Positions 17,498 through 25,665 of a stretch of 64,000 bases of DNA are shown piece by piece. The notes beneath the pieces were generated by a model. It had not been told where the DNA came from and did no database searches. It saw only the letters and a program-made list of their open reading frames with translations. Position 1 is the first letter of the stretch. Each line of letters opens with the position of its first letter. The stretch lies in NCBI GenBank assembly GCA_964410215.1, contig CAYPHA010000007.1, positions 1-64,000 of the forward strand, read 5' to 3'. The DNA comes from CAYPHA01 sp964410215 (GTDB lineage: Bacteria > Calditrichota > Calditrichia > Calditrichales > CAYPHA01). Made by a program: the position numbers and the translations under genes.

Positions 17498-19390
17498 TTA
17501 TTCATTAAAGGTAATAACATTGTTTTCCGGGTATACATCAGGAATGCCTTCATTGCCCAGGGTGATCGATTCAATGCCGTCACGAAACGGGACCGTATGA
17601 ATAAAGCGCCTGTTTCCATCCTTCCATACACCCGCCGTTTCGAGATGACGCTCGCTGGTGCCATCCGAGTAATGAATGACGAGGCATACGGCCGTTGGAA
17701 TGTTGCCCGCTTTTTCCACCGTGATACGCAGTTCACCACCCACTTTCTCAGTTCCGGCAAGCGCCAGATCGGGGTAGCCGAATTCAAAAAACCATGGTTC
17801 CCAGAACCAGTTCAGCTCTTCTCCCGAAGCCTCGTTAAAGGTATAGAAAAAATCGTAGGGGACCGGATGTCTGCCGTTCCAGCGTTCAATATAAACCCGC
17901 ATGGCCCGCCGGAATGTTTCGTCACCCAGATATGTGCGGAGCTCTTTATACGCCAGTGCCGGCCGCAGATAGGATGCGAGTCTGTAAGAGGAACCCCGGG
18001 CCTGTGTGGACTGGACCATCGGCGGTACCTCGGCTTCACTGCCCGCTCCCCGGGCAAGATACCTCCGGACCGTCCGGTAGATTGGGTTGCTCTTGTCCTC
18101 GGGAGCCAGCTCTGTTTGAAGATCAAATGGCAGCATGACAGCCCATCCCTCGTCCATCCAGGCATATTTACGTTCGTTTGTCCCCATAAAAAAGGGGAAA
18201 TATGTATGCGCGATTTCATGAGAGGTTAAATAAACGGTGGAGGCATAGGAACCGGTTGAACCGTCGTTGACCATCATCGGGTATTCCATCCCGCCGCTTC
18301 CGTTGAAAACGGTCACGGCAGGGTAGGGGAACGGGTATCCGGGGATCTGTTCCGACAGAAAACGCACCGTAGCGGCGGCGATGTCGGCCACATCATAGAA
18401 ATCGGATGACTCCGGACGGTATGCGGTATCGACAAAAACAGCGTCTTTCCGGCCATCGACTTTGACCCGGGAACCGTCCCACAGGTGGTGATCGCTGTAA
18501 GCGAAAGCGAAATCCGGAACATGATCCGCCTTGTAATGCCAGGTCAGCCATTTTTCGGGAAGGGTGGCCGTTTTCTGTTCATAATCCGCGCCTGTGATGA
18601 TATGAACGACGGAATCCGATTCATTCGCAGCCCGGTAACGGCTCAGCACCGTTTTCGTCAGCACCTCCCCGGGGTTCTGCAGGATACCTGTCGCCCAAAC
18701 CAGGTAATTTCCGGGCATCTGTATCCGGACTTCAAAATCGGAGATATCGTTATAGAATTCCTTTTCACCCTGGTAATTATATTCATCCCATCCGCTGATG
18801 TCATCATAAACGGCCATCTGCGGGTACCAGTAGCCGACAAAAGCCGAGCCATCGTCATAAACACCGGTACGTATTCGTGTAACACCGGGAATATAAAGCT
18901 CCCAGGATACAGAAAGCCGGGTATGCGTACCGGGTTCCAGGGGCTCATCGAGGTAAATGTGCATATTCGTACCCGAGCGTTTAACCGGTGAGCCGGCTGC
19001 ATCCGGGTCCAGCTCCCGGCCTTCCAGAACAACCGACCGGATACGGACACCGTCATTGATCGCTTCCGGATTGATGGGGAAGTCACGGTTGCTGCCCGCC
19101 TTGAAAAAATCATGATACACACGCAGAACGAGCTTATGAAGGGTGTCGGGGCTCTCGTTGTAATAAACGATATCCTCACTTCCCTTTAAGAGGTTGGCGT
19201 GGGGGTAAACTTTTACGTTGATAGTATATTCCGAGCGGTTGGTCCAGTACGTTGGACCCGGTGCTCCGGTCCGGCTTCGTGTCCCGTTTTCGTAAGCTTT
19301 CCGGATCTCCAGCGGTGTGAAAAGATCACCGGAAAAAAGCGGAGAAATTGAAAATAAAATCAAAATAACACCTGGCATAAACCTTTTCAT
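17498..19390 (-). CDS. Exported M1 family metallopeptidase
   Basis: The 630-residue protein has a signal peptide (MKRFMPGVILILFSISPLFS). It has the gluzincin site HEIAH (391-395) with the third zinc ligand E414 in WMDEGWAV, and the aminopeptidase motif GGMEYPMM (367-374) in place of GAMEN. The N-terminal beta domain runs from about 50 to 260. M1 enzymes remove N-terminal residues from peptides, and exported versions feed on external protein. An AGGATG ribosome site precedes the ATG. The neighbouring genes suggest no operon. The peptide preference cannot be read from sequence. Confidence 0.92.
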   Translation of the reverse strand: MKRFMPGVILILFSISPLFSGDLFTPLEIRKAYENGTRSRTGAPGPTYWTNRSEYTINVKVYPHANLLKGSEDIVYYNESPDTLHKLVLRVYHDFFKAGSNRDFPINPEAINDGVRIRSVVLEGRELDPDAAGSPVKRSGTNMHIYLDEPLEPGTHTRLSVSWELYIPGVTRIRTGVYDDGSAFVGYWYPQMAVYDDISGWDEYNYQGEKEFYNDISDFEVRIQMPGNYLVWATGILQNPGEVLTKTVLSRYRAANESDSVVHIITGADYEQKTATLPEKWLTWHYKADHVPDFAFAYSDHHLWDGSRVKVDGRKDAVFVDTAYRPESSDFYDVADIAAATVRFLSEQIPGYPFPYPAVTVFNGSGGMEYPMMVNDGSTGSYASTVYLTSHEIAHTYFPFFMGTNERKYAWMDEGWAVMLPFDLQTELAPEDKSNPIYRTVRRYLARGAGSEAEVPPMVQSTQARGSSYRLASYLRPALAYKELRTYLGDETFRRAMRVYIERWNGRHPVPYDFFYTFNEASGEELNWFWEPWFFEFGYPDLALAGTEKVGGELRITVEKAGNIPTAVCLVIHYSDGTSERHLETAGVWKDGNRRFIHTVPFRDGIESITLGNEGIPDVYPENNVITFNE

Positions 19391-19470
19391 AACACATCCT
19401 GTAGATTATGGATTCGTTTGATTCAATGTCGCAGCACAGGAATGTACCTGTTTCTGTCTGGAATAAATAA

Positions 19471-19498
19471 TTGATAAAAATCATATAAAAAGTAATAT
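19471..19498 (+). promoter_or_regulatory. Candidate promoter for the sulfotransferase-like gene
   Basis: TTGATA (19471-19476) and TAATAT (19493-19498) are spaced by 16 bp, about 94 bp upstream of the ATG at 19592. Confidence 0.35.
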
Positions 19499-19591
19499 AA
19501 GGCAAAAATATTTTTCGTCATACCCGGGTTGTATTATACATTGCCTTATCCTTAGATTTGCCGGTGAGATAGATCAGGAGAGAGAAAACGA

Positions 19592-20173
19592 ATGTTGTTT
19601 ATTGTTACCGGCCTGCCGCGCAGCGGTACCTCCCTGATGATGCAGATGCTGCACCGGGGGGGATTTCCCGTGCTTACGGATCAACAGCGCAGGGCTGATA
19701 TATCGAATCCGCGGGGATATTTTGAATACGAACCGGTTAAGAAGATCGCTGTGGAGCGGAAATGGCTCGCGCATGCCGGAGGAAAAGCGGTAAAGATTGT
19801 TGTGCCACTGATCCGCTATGTTCCCGGGCACTACGCATGCCGGATCGTCTTTATGGAGCGCCCGCTTGATGAGATCATGCGCTCTCAGGAAACCTTGCTG
19901 CAAAAGCAGGGAAAAGTGAGCGACAGGGAAGAAACAGCACGGCTGCGGAACCTGTTCGGGGATGAACTGCGAAAAAGTAAGTCGTTGATTGCTGAACGGT
20001 CACGCTGGCAGGTGTTGTCTATTTCCTATCCCGACGTTATGGAAGATCCGTCGCTGCAGGCAGAGAGGCTGAACCGGTTCCTGGGCGGGCGACTCTCCGA
20101 ACGGGAGATGGTTTGGCAGGTGGATCCGGCCCTGTACCGTCAAAGGTCAGATGATTATAGCTTAAAAGCATAA
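19592..20173 (+). CDS. Sulfotransferase-family P-loop protein
   Basis: The 193-residue protein begins with the 5'-phosphosulfate-binding loop MLFIVTGLPRSGTSLMMQML, diagnostic of the sulfotransferase superfamily. Later it has CRIVFMERPLDEIMRSQE, matching the 3'-phosphate-binding (R...S) segment, and a C-terminal helix around SYPDVMEDPSLQAERLNRFL. At this length it is a compact member. Sulfate transfer from PAPS is the family reaction, but the acceptor is unknown and some members have no shown activity. A strong GGAGAGAG ribosome site is present. The aldo/keto reductase gene follows after 21 bp. Confidence 0.75.
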   Translation: MLFIVTGLPRSGTSLMMQMLHRGGFPVLTDQQRRADISNPRGYFEYEPVKKIAVERKWLAHAGGKAVKIVVPLIRYVPGHYACRIVFMERPLDEIMRSQETLLQKQGKVSDREETARLRNLFGDELRKSKSLIAERSRWQVLSISYPDVMEDPSLQAERLNRFLGGRLSEREMVWQVDPALYRQRSDDYSLKA

Positions 20174-20194
20174 TGAAACAGATGAGGAGTACGT

Positions 20195-21169
20195 ATGGAA
20201 TACAAGCCATTTGCAAAATCGGACACCATGGTCTCGCGCCTCGGCTACGGAGCATGGGGAATCGGAAAGACCATGTGGATCGGCGCGGATGATAACGAAT
20301 CGAAGAAGTCTCTGCATACTGCTATTGAGAAGGGTGTAAATGTTTTTGACTCGGCACTGGTCTACGGCATGGGACATAGTGAACGCCTGATTGCGGAAGT
20401 CGAACGGGAGGCGGGAAAACAGTTATTTATCACTTCCAAAATACCATCCAAGAAATTTGAATGGCCGGCAAAAGACACGTCAAGCCTGGCCGATTCTTTT
20501 CCCAAAGATCATATTATTCGTACGACGGAAAAAAGCCTGCGGACCATGAAACGGGATTATCTGGATCTGCAGCAATTTCATGTCTGGAGCGATACCTGGG
20601 CAGAGGAGGACGAATGGAAGGAAGCGATCAGGCAATTGAAGGAACAGGGAAAAGTGCGTTTTTTCGGTATTTCCATCAATGACCATGAGCCTGAGAACGG
20701 TATCGAAGCGGCGAAGAGCGGACTGATCGATTCTTTCCAGGTGATTTTCAATTTGTTCGACCAGTCTCCTGCCGATGTATTGCTGCCGTTTTGCCTGGAA
20801 AACAGGATCAGTGTCATTGCACGCGTTCCGTTCGATGAAGGCAGCCTTACCGGCAGCATCACACCGGATACGGCATTTCCGGGAGGGGACTTCCGGAATA
20901 CTTATTTCGGCGGCAACCGCAAACAGCAGGTATGGGAACGGGTACAGAACATTCAGGAAGATGTTAAAGACGTAACGGATACCCTGGCGGAAGCGGCCCT
21001 GCGCTACACCATTAGTTTCGACGCGATGACGACGGTAATTCCGGGAATGCGCCGGGAAAAGAACCTGCTGGCAAATGTGGCAAGCGTCGAAAAAGGCCCC
21101 CTGCCGGCAGATCTTCTGGAAAAACTGAAAGCGCACCGCTGGGAACGGAATTTTTATCAGAGGCCGTGA
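20195..21169 (+). CDS. Aldo/keto reductase
   Basis: The 324-residue TIM-barrel protein carries the AKR catalytic set. The Asp and Tyr are in VFDSALVYGMGHSERL, the Lys is in FITSKIPSKKF and the His is in LQQFHVWSD. NADP-binding features include FQVIFNLFDQ and the C-terminal TTVIPGMRREKNLLANV. It reduces aldehydes or ketones with NAD(P)H; the substrate is not deducible. A GAGGAG ribosome site precedes the ATG. It is probably cotranscribed with the sulfotransferase-like gene. Confidence 0.9.
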   Translation: MEYKPFAKSDTMVSRLGYGAWGIGKTMWIGADDNESKKSLHTAIEKGVNVFDSALVYGMGHSERLIAEVEREAGKQLFITSKIPSKKFEWPAKDTSSLADSFPKDHIIRTTEKSLRTMKRDYLDLQQFHVWSDTWAEEDEWKEAIRQLKEQGKVRFFGISINDHEPENGIEAAKSGLIDSFQVIFNLFDQSPADVLLPFCLENRISVIARVPFDEGSLTGSITPDTAFPGGDFRNTYFGGNRKQQVWERVQNIQEDVKDVTDTLAEAALRYTISFDAMTTVIPGMRREKNLLANVASVEKGPLPADLLEKLKAHRWERNFYQRP

Positions 21170-21170
21170 T

Positions 21171-21213
21171 AGAACTCAGAATTCAGAGCTCTGTTACCTG
21201 AAATCTGAGTTCT
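21171..21213. terminator. Inverted repeat between convergent genes
   Basis: AGAACTCAGA (21171-21180) pairs perfectly with TCTGAGTTCT (21204-21213), with a nested palindrome CAGAGCTCTG (21184-21193). It fills the gap between the aldo/keto reductase and the response regulator, which converge here. There is no clear T run, so terminator function is inferred from position. Confidence 0.4.
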
Positions 21214-21696
21214 TCAGGATCGCATCCGCAGCTCTTTATACAGCGTTTCATGATCCAGCAAGGGGAGGTAGGGTTCATAATCCAGGTCGGAATGCAGGAC
21301 ATAGTAGGTCAGCAGGCGTTTTATGGCCTCAGCCAGCTCTTCCGGTTTCCATGGTTTTTCGATGTAGTGGTCGATTTCGGCCCGGTTGATAGCCTCGATG
21401 GTATCTTTATGGGTGGCCAGACCGGTCAGGAGAATCTTGCGGGTCCGTGCGAACCGGTCGTCGCGGTTTACACGGGCCAGAAAATCGATTCCGTTTTCAC
21501 CGGGCATAATGTGGTCACAGATGAGAAGCGGAATGGGCGCGCCTTCTGCGTCGAGCTCTTCCAGAATCTCATCGGCTTCCGCAGCCGTCTCACAGAAGGT
21601 AATTTCGGCAACACTGCGAAAGGCTTCCAGATCTTTTTTTAGGGTGGCCAGCACTTCGCGCTGGTCGTCCACGCAGATGATATTCAATTTATCCAC
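21214..21696 (-). CDS. Single-domain response regulator (REC)
   Basis: The 160-residue CheY-like protein carries the acid pair D10-D11 (IICVDDQ), the phosphoacceptor D61 (LLICDHIMPGENG), a Thr in KILLTGLA and the Lys in YIEKPW. A short C-terminal tail of about 30 residues follows, with no DNA-binding output domain. The GTG at 21696 is chosen as start because GGAGGA lies four bases upstream and the reading begins right at the domain. This makes an 8-bp overlap with the kinase gene. It presumably receives phosphate from that kinase and acts by protein contact. Confidence 0.85.
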   Translation of the reverse strand: MDKLNIICVDDQREVLATLKKDLEAFRSVAEITFCETAAEADEILEELDAEGAPIPLLICDHIMPGENGIDFLARVNRDDRFARTRKILLTGLATHKDTIEAINRAEIDHYIEKPWKPEELAEAIKRLLTYYVLHSDLDYEPYLPLLDHETLYKELRMRS

Positions 21697-23026
21697 GATC
21701 TCCTCCGTACGGTAGGGTAATGTTAAACCGGGTACCTCCCGGGGAACTTTCCACATCGATGGTACCCTTGTACTGTGCAATGATACGCTTCACCGTGGGA
21801 AGTCCGAGGCCAAGCCCGAAGGACAGCCCGCTTACTTTTGTAGTGACATTTGGCTGAAATACTTTTTCGATCAGCGCTTCCGGGATCCCGCTTCCGTTAT
21901 CGCTGATCTGTATGAGAATATCCGCCGGACCGGCTTGGGTCGTGATACCGATTATGCCTTCTTCCGGATTAACCGCTTCACAGGCATTATTGAGCAGGTT
22001 TGTCCAAACCTGCACCAGTTCGCCCATATTGGCCCGGACAGGAGGCAACGGATGCAGGTCCAGGTTGACGGTCAGGGTTTTTAGTTTATGTCGCAACAGG
22101 GTGAGGGCATTTTCGATACTTTCATTGATGTCAATGGCATCATCCTTCACGGAACCGCGCGCGCCGAACAGTTTTACCGACTGTACCACGTGAGCGGATT
22201 GTTCTGCAGCCACCATCATGTCCCGGAAGGTCGCTCCCATTTCCCATATACGATAAATGCGCTCCGCATCGCCGTCCGGATCCGTGGAGAGCGTCCGCAG
22301 CTGCGTATCACTGAGTCCTGTCTGGGCCAGCATTTCGGCCGACGCATCGCTGAGCCGGAAGGTGGCCTTCAATTCCTTCTTCCGCCTGCGCACGTCCCGG
22401 CTGGATAAAAAGCGCCCGTTAAGCAGCCCGGCCTCGAACATGCTTGCTGACAGGTTGTCCTGCCATTGTTCACTGACCATCTCCGCCAGCCAGTTGGTAT
22501 TGCGTGACAGAACCGAGATGGCGTTATTCAGTTCGTGGGCGATGCCGGCAGCCATCTGACCAAGAGAAGTGAATTTTTCGCTCTCGATAATCAGGTTCAA
22601 TGCCTTGTGTTTTTCTTCGGTCAGCTCCTGGACCCGTTTCTGTCGGTTCATCAGGTCGGTAACGACGAGCGGCATAAACTGCTCTTCGAGGCTTTTCAAT
22701 ACGGAATGCGGCACAGGGGGTTGCGCGCGTTCAATATAGGCCATTTTACAGGGTGATATCGCTTCGATGGTCAGTATGCTTTTGAAGGTTTTTGAAAAAA
22801 AACTGTAGACCCCGAGGAAGGTATTCTTTCCGGCTGTGAATATTTCTTCCCTTTCCCTTTCAGGCGTTTTTACATAACCCACCGTATCCCCTTCACAAAT
22901 CAGGTAAAGGCGGTCGTTGTAACTGCCTTCATGCATGAGGATTTCGCCGGGCTGCAGACTTACCAGGCGCTCGGGTGCGGAAAAATATTGCTGTACAAGC
23001 CACTCAAAGTGGGCCGATTGTTCCAT
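21689..23026 (-). CDS. Cytosolic sensor histidine kinase with cyclic-nucleotide-binding-type domain
   Basis: The 445-residue protein has no signal or membrane segments. Residues about 15-115 form a cNMP-binding-type beta barrel (VSLQPGEILMHEGSYNDRLY, LGVYSF). HisKA carries H164 in AAGIAHELNNAI. HATPase_c has NLLNNACEAV, ISDNGSGIPE and FGLGLGLPTVKRI. Between HisKA and the ATPase domain lies an extra helical stretch of about 100 residues (about 175-285) rich in charged residues. It is therefore a soluble kinase that may sense a nucleotide or another small ligand. It sits five bases after the SLC13 transporter gene and overlaps the response regulator gene. Confidence 0.9.
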   Translation of the reverse strand: MEQSAHFEWLVQQYFSAPERLVSLQPGEILMHEGSYNDRLYLICEGDTVGYVKTPEREREEIFTAGKNTFLGVYSFFSKTFKSILTIEAISPCKMAYIERAQPPVPHSVLKSLEEQFMPLVVTDLMNRQKRVQELTEEKHKALNLIIESEKFTSLGQMAAGIAHELNNAISVLSRNTNWLAEMVSEQWQDNLSASMFEAGLLNGRFLSSRDVRRRKKELKATFRLSDASAEMLAQTGLSDTQLRTLSTDPDGDAERIYRIWEMGATFRDMMVAAEQSAHVVQSVKLFGARGSVKDDAIDINESIENALTLLRHKLKTLTVNLDLHPLPPVRANMGELVQVWTNLLNNACEAVNPEEGIIGITTQAGPADILIQISDNGSGIPEALIEKVFQPNVTTKVSGLSFGLGLGLPTVKRIIAQYKGTIDVESSPGGTRFNITLPYGGDRG

Positions 23027-23031
23027 GGATT

Positions 23032-24444
23032 TCAGATGACTCCTGTACGGTGTAAAACAAACAGCATCAGGTATACCAGTAACATACCTGTAATGCCCAT
23101 GATCACACCTGTCCGGGCCATTTCAGGCGTTTTGACTTTTCCGGAAGCGTAGGCCATGGCATTAGGCGGTGTGCTGATGGGCAGCGACATGGCAATGGAG
23201 GCGGCAAACGTGACGCCCAGAATCATCCCCTTACTGCCACCGTATCCGCTGAGGGAAGAAATGTTCGTACCAATGGCCGCCGCGATGGGTAAAAGCAGGT
23301 TTGCCGTCGCCGTATGGGACATGAAGTTTGCCATCAGCAGGGTTAATACCGTGGCCATCAGGATAATGACTAATGGCGGAAAAGAACCGAATGGGATGCT
23401 GTCCACCAGGTTCCTGGTCAGGCCGCTCTCTTCCAGTCCCAGCCCGAGGGCGATGCCACCGGAAATCAGCCAGAGTACATCCCAACTGATCCGCTTCAGG
23501 TCTTCCCGGGTAATAATCTGTGTAACAAGGAAAACGCAAACCGGTATCATGGCCACGATATACGCATTCATGCCGTGCACATCGGTTAAAAGCCACAACA
23601 GTATCGTCATCCCGAACGTAATATACACGATCCAGGCTTTGCGGGTTTTCATAAATTTATTCTTAATGTCCAGGGTGATATGCTTCGTAACCGGTTTGAA
23701 CAGGAACAGGAGCAGGATCCACAAAAAAAGCAGAAGCACGATGACGTAGGGCAGGGCAAAGGCCATCCATTCCCCGAACGAAACAGCCAGATCCCCACTG
23801 AGATATTTCATGGCGACTGCGTTGGGCGGGGTTCCGATCGGCGTGCCGATTCCACCGACGTTTGCGGCGAAGGGAATACCCAGCACAAAGGCCGTCCGAC
23901 CCGGATCATGATCCGGGAAAACCAGCAGAACAGGGGTCAGAATGGCCAGCATCATTGCCGTTGTCGCCGTGTTGCTCATAAACATGGAAAAGACGGCTGT
24001 AACGACCATCAGACCTAACAGTACGGCACGGGGATCCGAGCCGAACGGTTTAAGCAATACCCTGGCCAGGTTGATATCCAGACGGTATTTTGTGGCGGCA
24101 AGAGCCAGAAAAAAGCCGCCCAGGAAGAGAATGATGATCGGTGAAGCCAGCGTGGCGATGATCGCTTTATAATTGAGCAGTATGCCGAAGTCGACGGAGG
24201 CCGGGGATTCACGAAAAAAAACCAGACTGTGGTCCGATGTCATCAGCAGTTCCAGTGTAATGATCAGTATGGAGGTGGCATAAATGGGAACAGGCTCCAG
24301 GATCCAGAAAAAAGTTGCCATAAGGAATATGGCGACAATCCTGTGTTGAATGACGGTCAGCCCGTCGATCGGTATGTATTCACGCGGGATCATAAGAACC
24401 AGCAGAGGGATGATAATACCGATCCATAATTTTACGGAACGCAT
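23032..24444 (-). CDS. SLC13/DASS family anion:sodium symporter
   Basis: The 470-residue membrane protein has about twelve hydrophobic segments and the two DASS hairpin-loop signatures, GGIGTPIGTPPNAVAMKYL and SLPISTPPNAMAYASG. DASS transporters move di- or tricarboxylates or sulfate with sodium. The ATG at 24444 (MRSVKLWIGIIIPLLV) is chosen over an in-frame start at 24600, because the extra stretch is a low-complexity AT tract with unnatural composition. An AAAGG ribosome site lies six bases upstream. It is the first gene of an operon with a histidine kinase and a response regulator. Confidence 0.9.
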   Translation of the reverse strand: MRSVKLWIGIIIPLLVLMIPREYIPIDGLTVIQHRIVAIFLMATFFWILEPVPIYATSILIITLELLMTSDHSLVFFRESPASVDFGILLNYKAIIATLASPIIILFLGGFFLALAATKYRLDINLARVLLKPFGSDPRAVLLGLMVVTAVFSMFMSNTATTAMMLAILTPVLLVFPDHDPGRTAFVLGIPFAANVGGIGTPIGTPPNAVAMKYLSGDLAVSFGEWMAFALPYVIVLLLFLWILLLFLFKPVTKHITLDIKNKFMKTRKAWIVYITFGMTILLWLLTDVHGMNAYIVAMIPVCVFLVTQIITREDLKRISWDVLWLISGGIALGLGLEESGLTRNLVDSIPFGSFPPLVIILMATVLTLLMANFMSHTATANLLLPIAAAIGTNISSLSGYGGSKGMILGVTFAASIAMSLPISTPPNAMAYASGKVKTPEMARTGVIMGITGMLLVYLMLFVLHRTGVI

Positions 24445-24765
24445 AACGAACCTTTCGTCATAGTTGATTATATTGGGAGTAAGAGTGAATGGTAAAAAAT
24501 ACAAAATAAAAAATACAAAATAAAAAATATAAAAAGAGCAGAAAAAGTCGATACCTATTACCCGGCGCTGGAGACTGATCGGAACCGTGGCTGAAAGCAT
24601 CAGGATACAGTTTTTTGAATATTTATTATGTTACAATTTCTTAACTTTGATTATTTATTTTGTTATATTATCAACTAAAACTTATAAGACATCATATTCG
24701 GGACACAATGGCGCTCGAGACCAGTGGCTGTTCTGAGGATAAGTTATAAAGGGAAAGGTAGTGCA
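24445..24765. other. Divergent intergenic region with AT-rich repeat
   Basis: This 321-bp gap separates the SLC13 gene (minus) from nfnA (plus). It contains tandem ACAAAATAAAAAAT units at 24493-24536, similar to the tract at 4484-4530 in reverse orientation, and a candidate promoter for nfnA at 24641-24669. I see no gene in it. Confidence 0.6.
24641..24669 (+). promoter_or_regulatory. Candidate promoter for nfnAB
   Basis: TTAACT (24641-24646) and TATATT (24664-24669) are separated by 17 bp, giving a leader of about 90 bases before the ATG at 24766. The -10 match is five of six. Confidence 0.45.
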
Positions 24766-25611
24766 ATGTACAAAATAGCTGATGCCCGGTTTTTAGCAGA
24801 AAACGTGAAGCTGTTTGAAATCGAGGCACCACGGATTGCGAAAAAGAGACAGGCCGGCCAGTTTGTCATCATCCGCGTGGAAGAACATGGTGAACGCATA
24901 CCGCTGACGATTGCGGATTCGGACCCGGCCAAAGGCACGATTACCATTATCGTACAGGGTGTCGGTAAAACGACCAGCCTGCTCAATTCCATGGAAAAAG
25001 ATGATTATATAAAGGATGTGGTCGGGCCTCTCGGAACCCCGTCCCATATCGAAAAATTCGGTACCGTCGTCAGTATCGGTGGTGGCGTGGGTACGGCCAT
25101 CGCTTATCCCACGGCCGTTGCATTGAAAGAGGCCGGAAACTATGTGATTACGATAAACGGGGCACGTTCAAGGGACCTGGTGATCCTGGAAGAGCAGATG
25201 AAAGCCGTCAGTGATGAAGCGTATGTTACGACGGACGACGGCAGCTATGGTTATCACGGATTCGTGACCGATAAACTGAAAGAACTGATCGAATCGGGTA
25301 AGAAGCTTGATTTTGTTCTGGCAATTGGTCCGATTCCCATGATGAAGGCCGTTGCGGAGGTAACCCGTCCTTTTGAAATTAAAACGGTCGTCAGCCTGAA
25401 TCCGATCATGGTGGATGGTACGGGTATGTGCGGGGGCTGTCGTGTGATTGTAAACGGGGAATCAAAATTTGCCTGTGTGGATGGCCCCGAATTTGATGCC
25501 CACCTCGTTGACTTCAAAAATCTTACCGATCGTAACAGGATGTATGCGGAATTTGAAAAAAAATCCCTTGAAAAGTACGAGCATAATTGCAGGCTGGAAA
25601 AACAGCTTTAG
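24766..25611 (+). CDS. nfnA: Ferredoxin:NADP+ oxidoreductase small subunit (NfnA / sulfide dehydrogenase SudB type)
   Basis: The 281-residue protein has an FAD/NAD reductase fold: PLTIADSDPAKGTI for FAD binding, VVSIGGGVGTAIAYP for the pyridine nucleotide, and a [2Fe-2S] site built from GTGMCGGCRV and the later FACVDGPEFD. The ATG at 24766 gives the canonical MYKIADARFLAENV start with a GAAAGG ribosome site. An upstream in-frame start at 24724 adds unlike residues. With the next gene it forms the NfnAB type, which links NADH, NADPH and ferredoxin by flavin-based electron bifurcation. Annotation as sulfide dehydrogenase or glutamate synthase-like protein is an alternative. Confidence 0.88.
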   Translation: MYKIADARFLAENVKLFEIEAPRIAKKRQAGQFVIIRVEEHGERIPLTIADSDPAKGTITIIVQGVGKTTSLLNSMEKDDYIKDVVGPLGTPSHIEKFGTVVSIGGGVGTAIAYPTAVALKEAGNYVITINGARSRDLVILEEQMKAVSDEAYVTTDDGSYGYHGFVTDKLKELIESGKKLDFVLAIGPIPMMKAVAEVTRPFEIKTVVSLNPIMVDGTGMCGGCRVIVNGESKFACVDGPEFDAHLVDFKNLTDRNRMYAEFEKKSLEKYEHNCRLEKQL

Positions 25612-25665
25612 AAGCTATTAAACAAATTAAACACATGGAAAATGCATCAAATTAGTAGGTGAGCT

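Noticed and set aside
24445..24600. N-terminal extension of the SLC13 transporter to an upstream start at 24600
   Set aside because: The extra codons cover an AT-rich tandem repeat and give a Phe/Tyr-rich stretch unlike the family. The ATG at 24444 has a ribosome site and the normal start.
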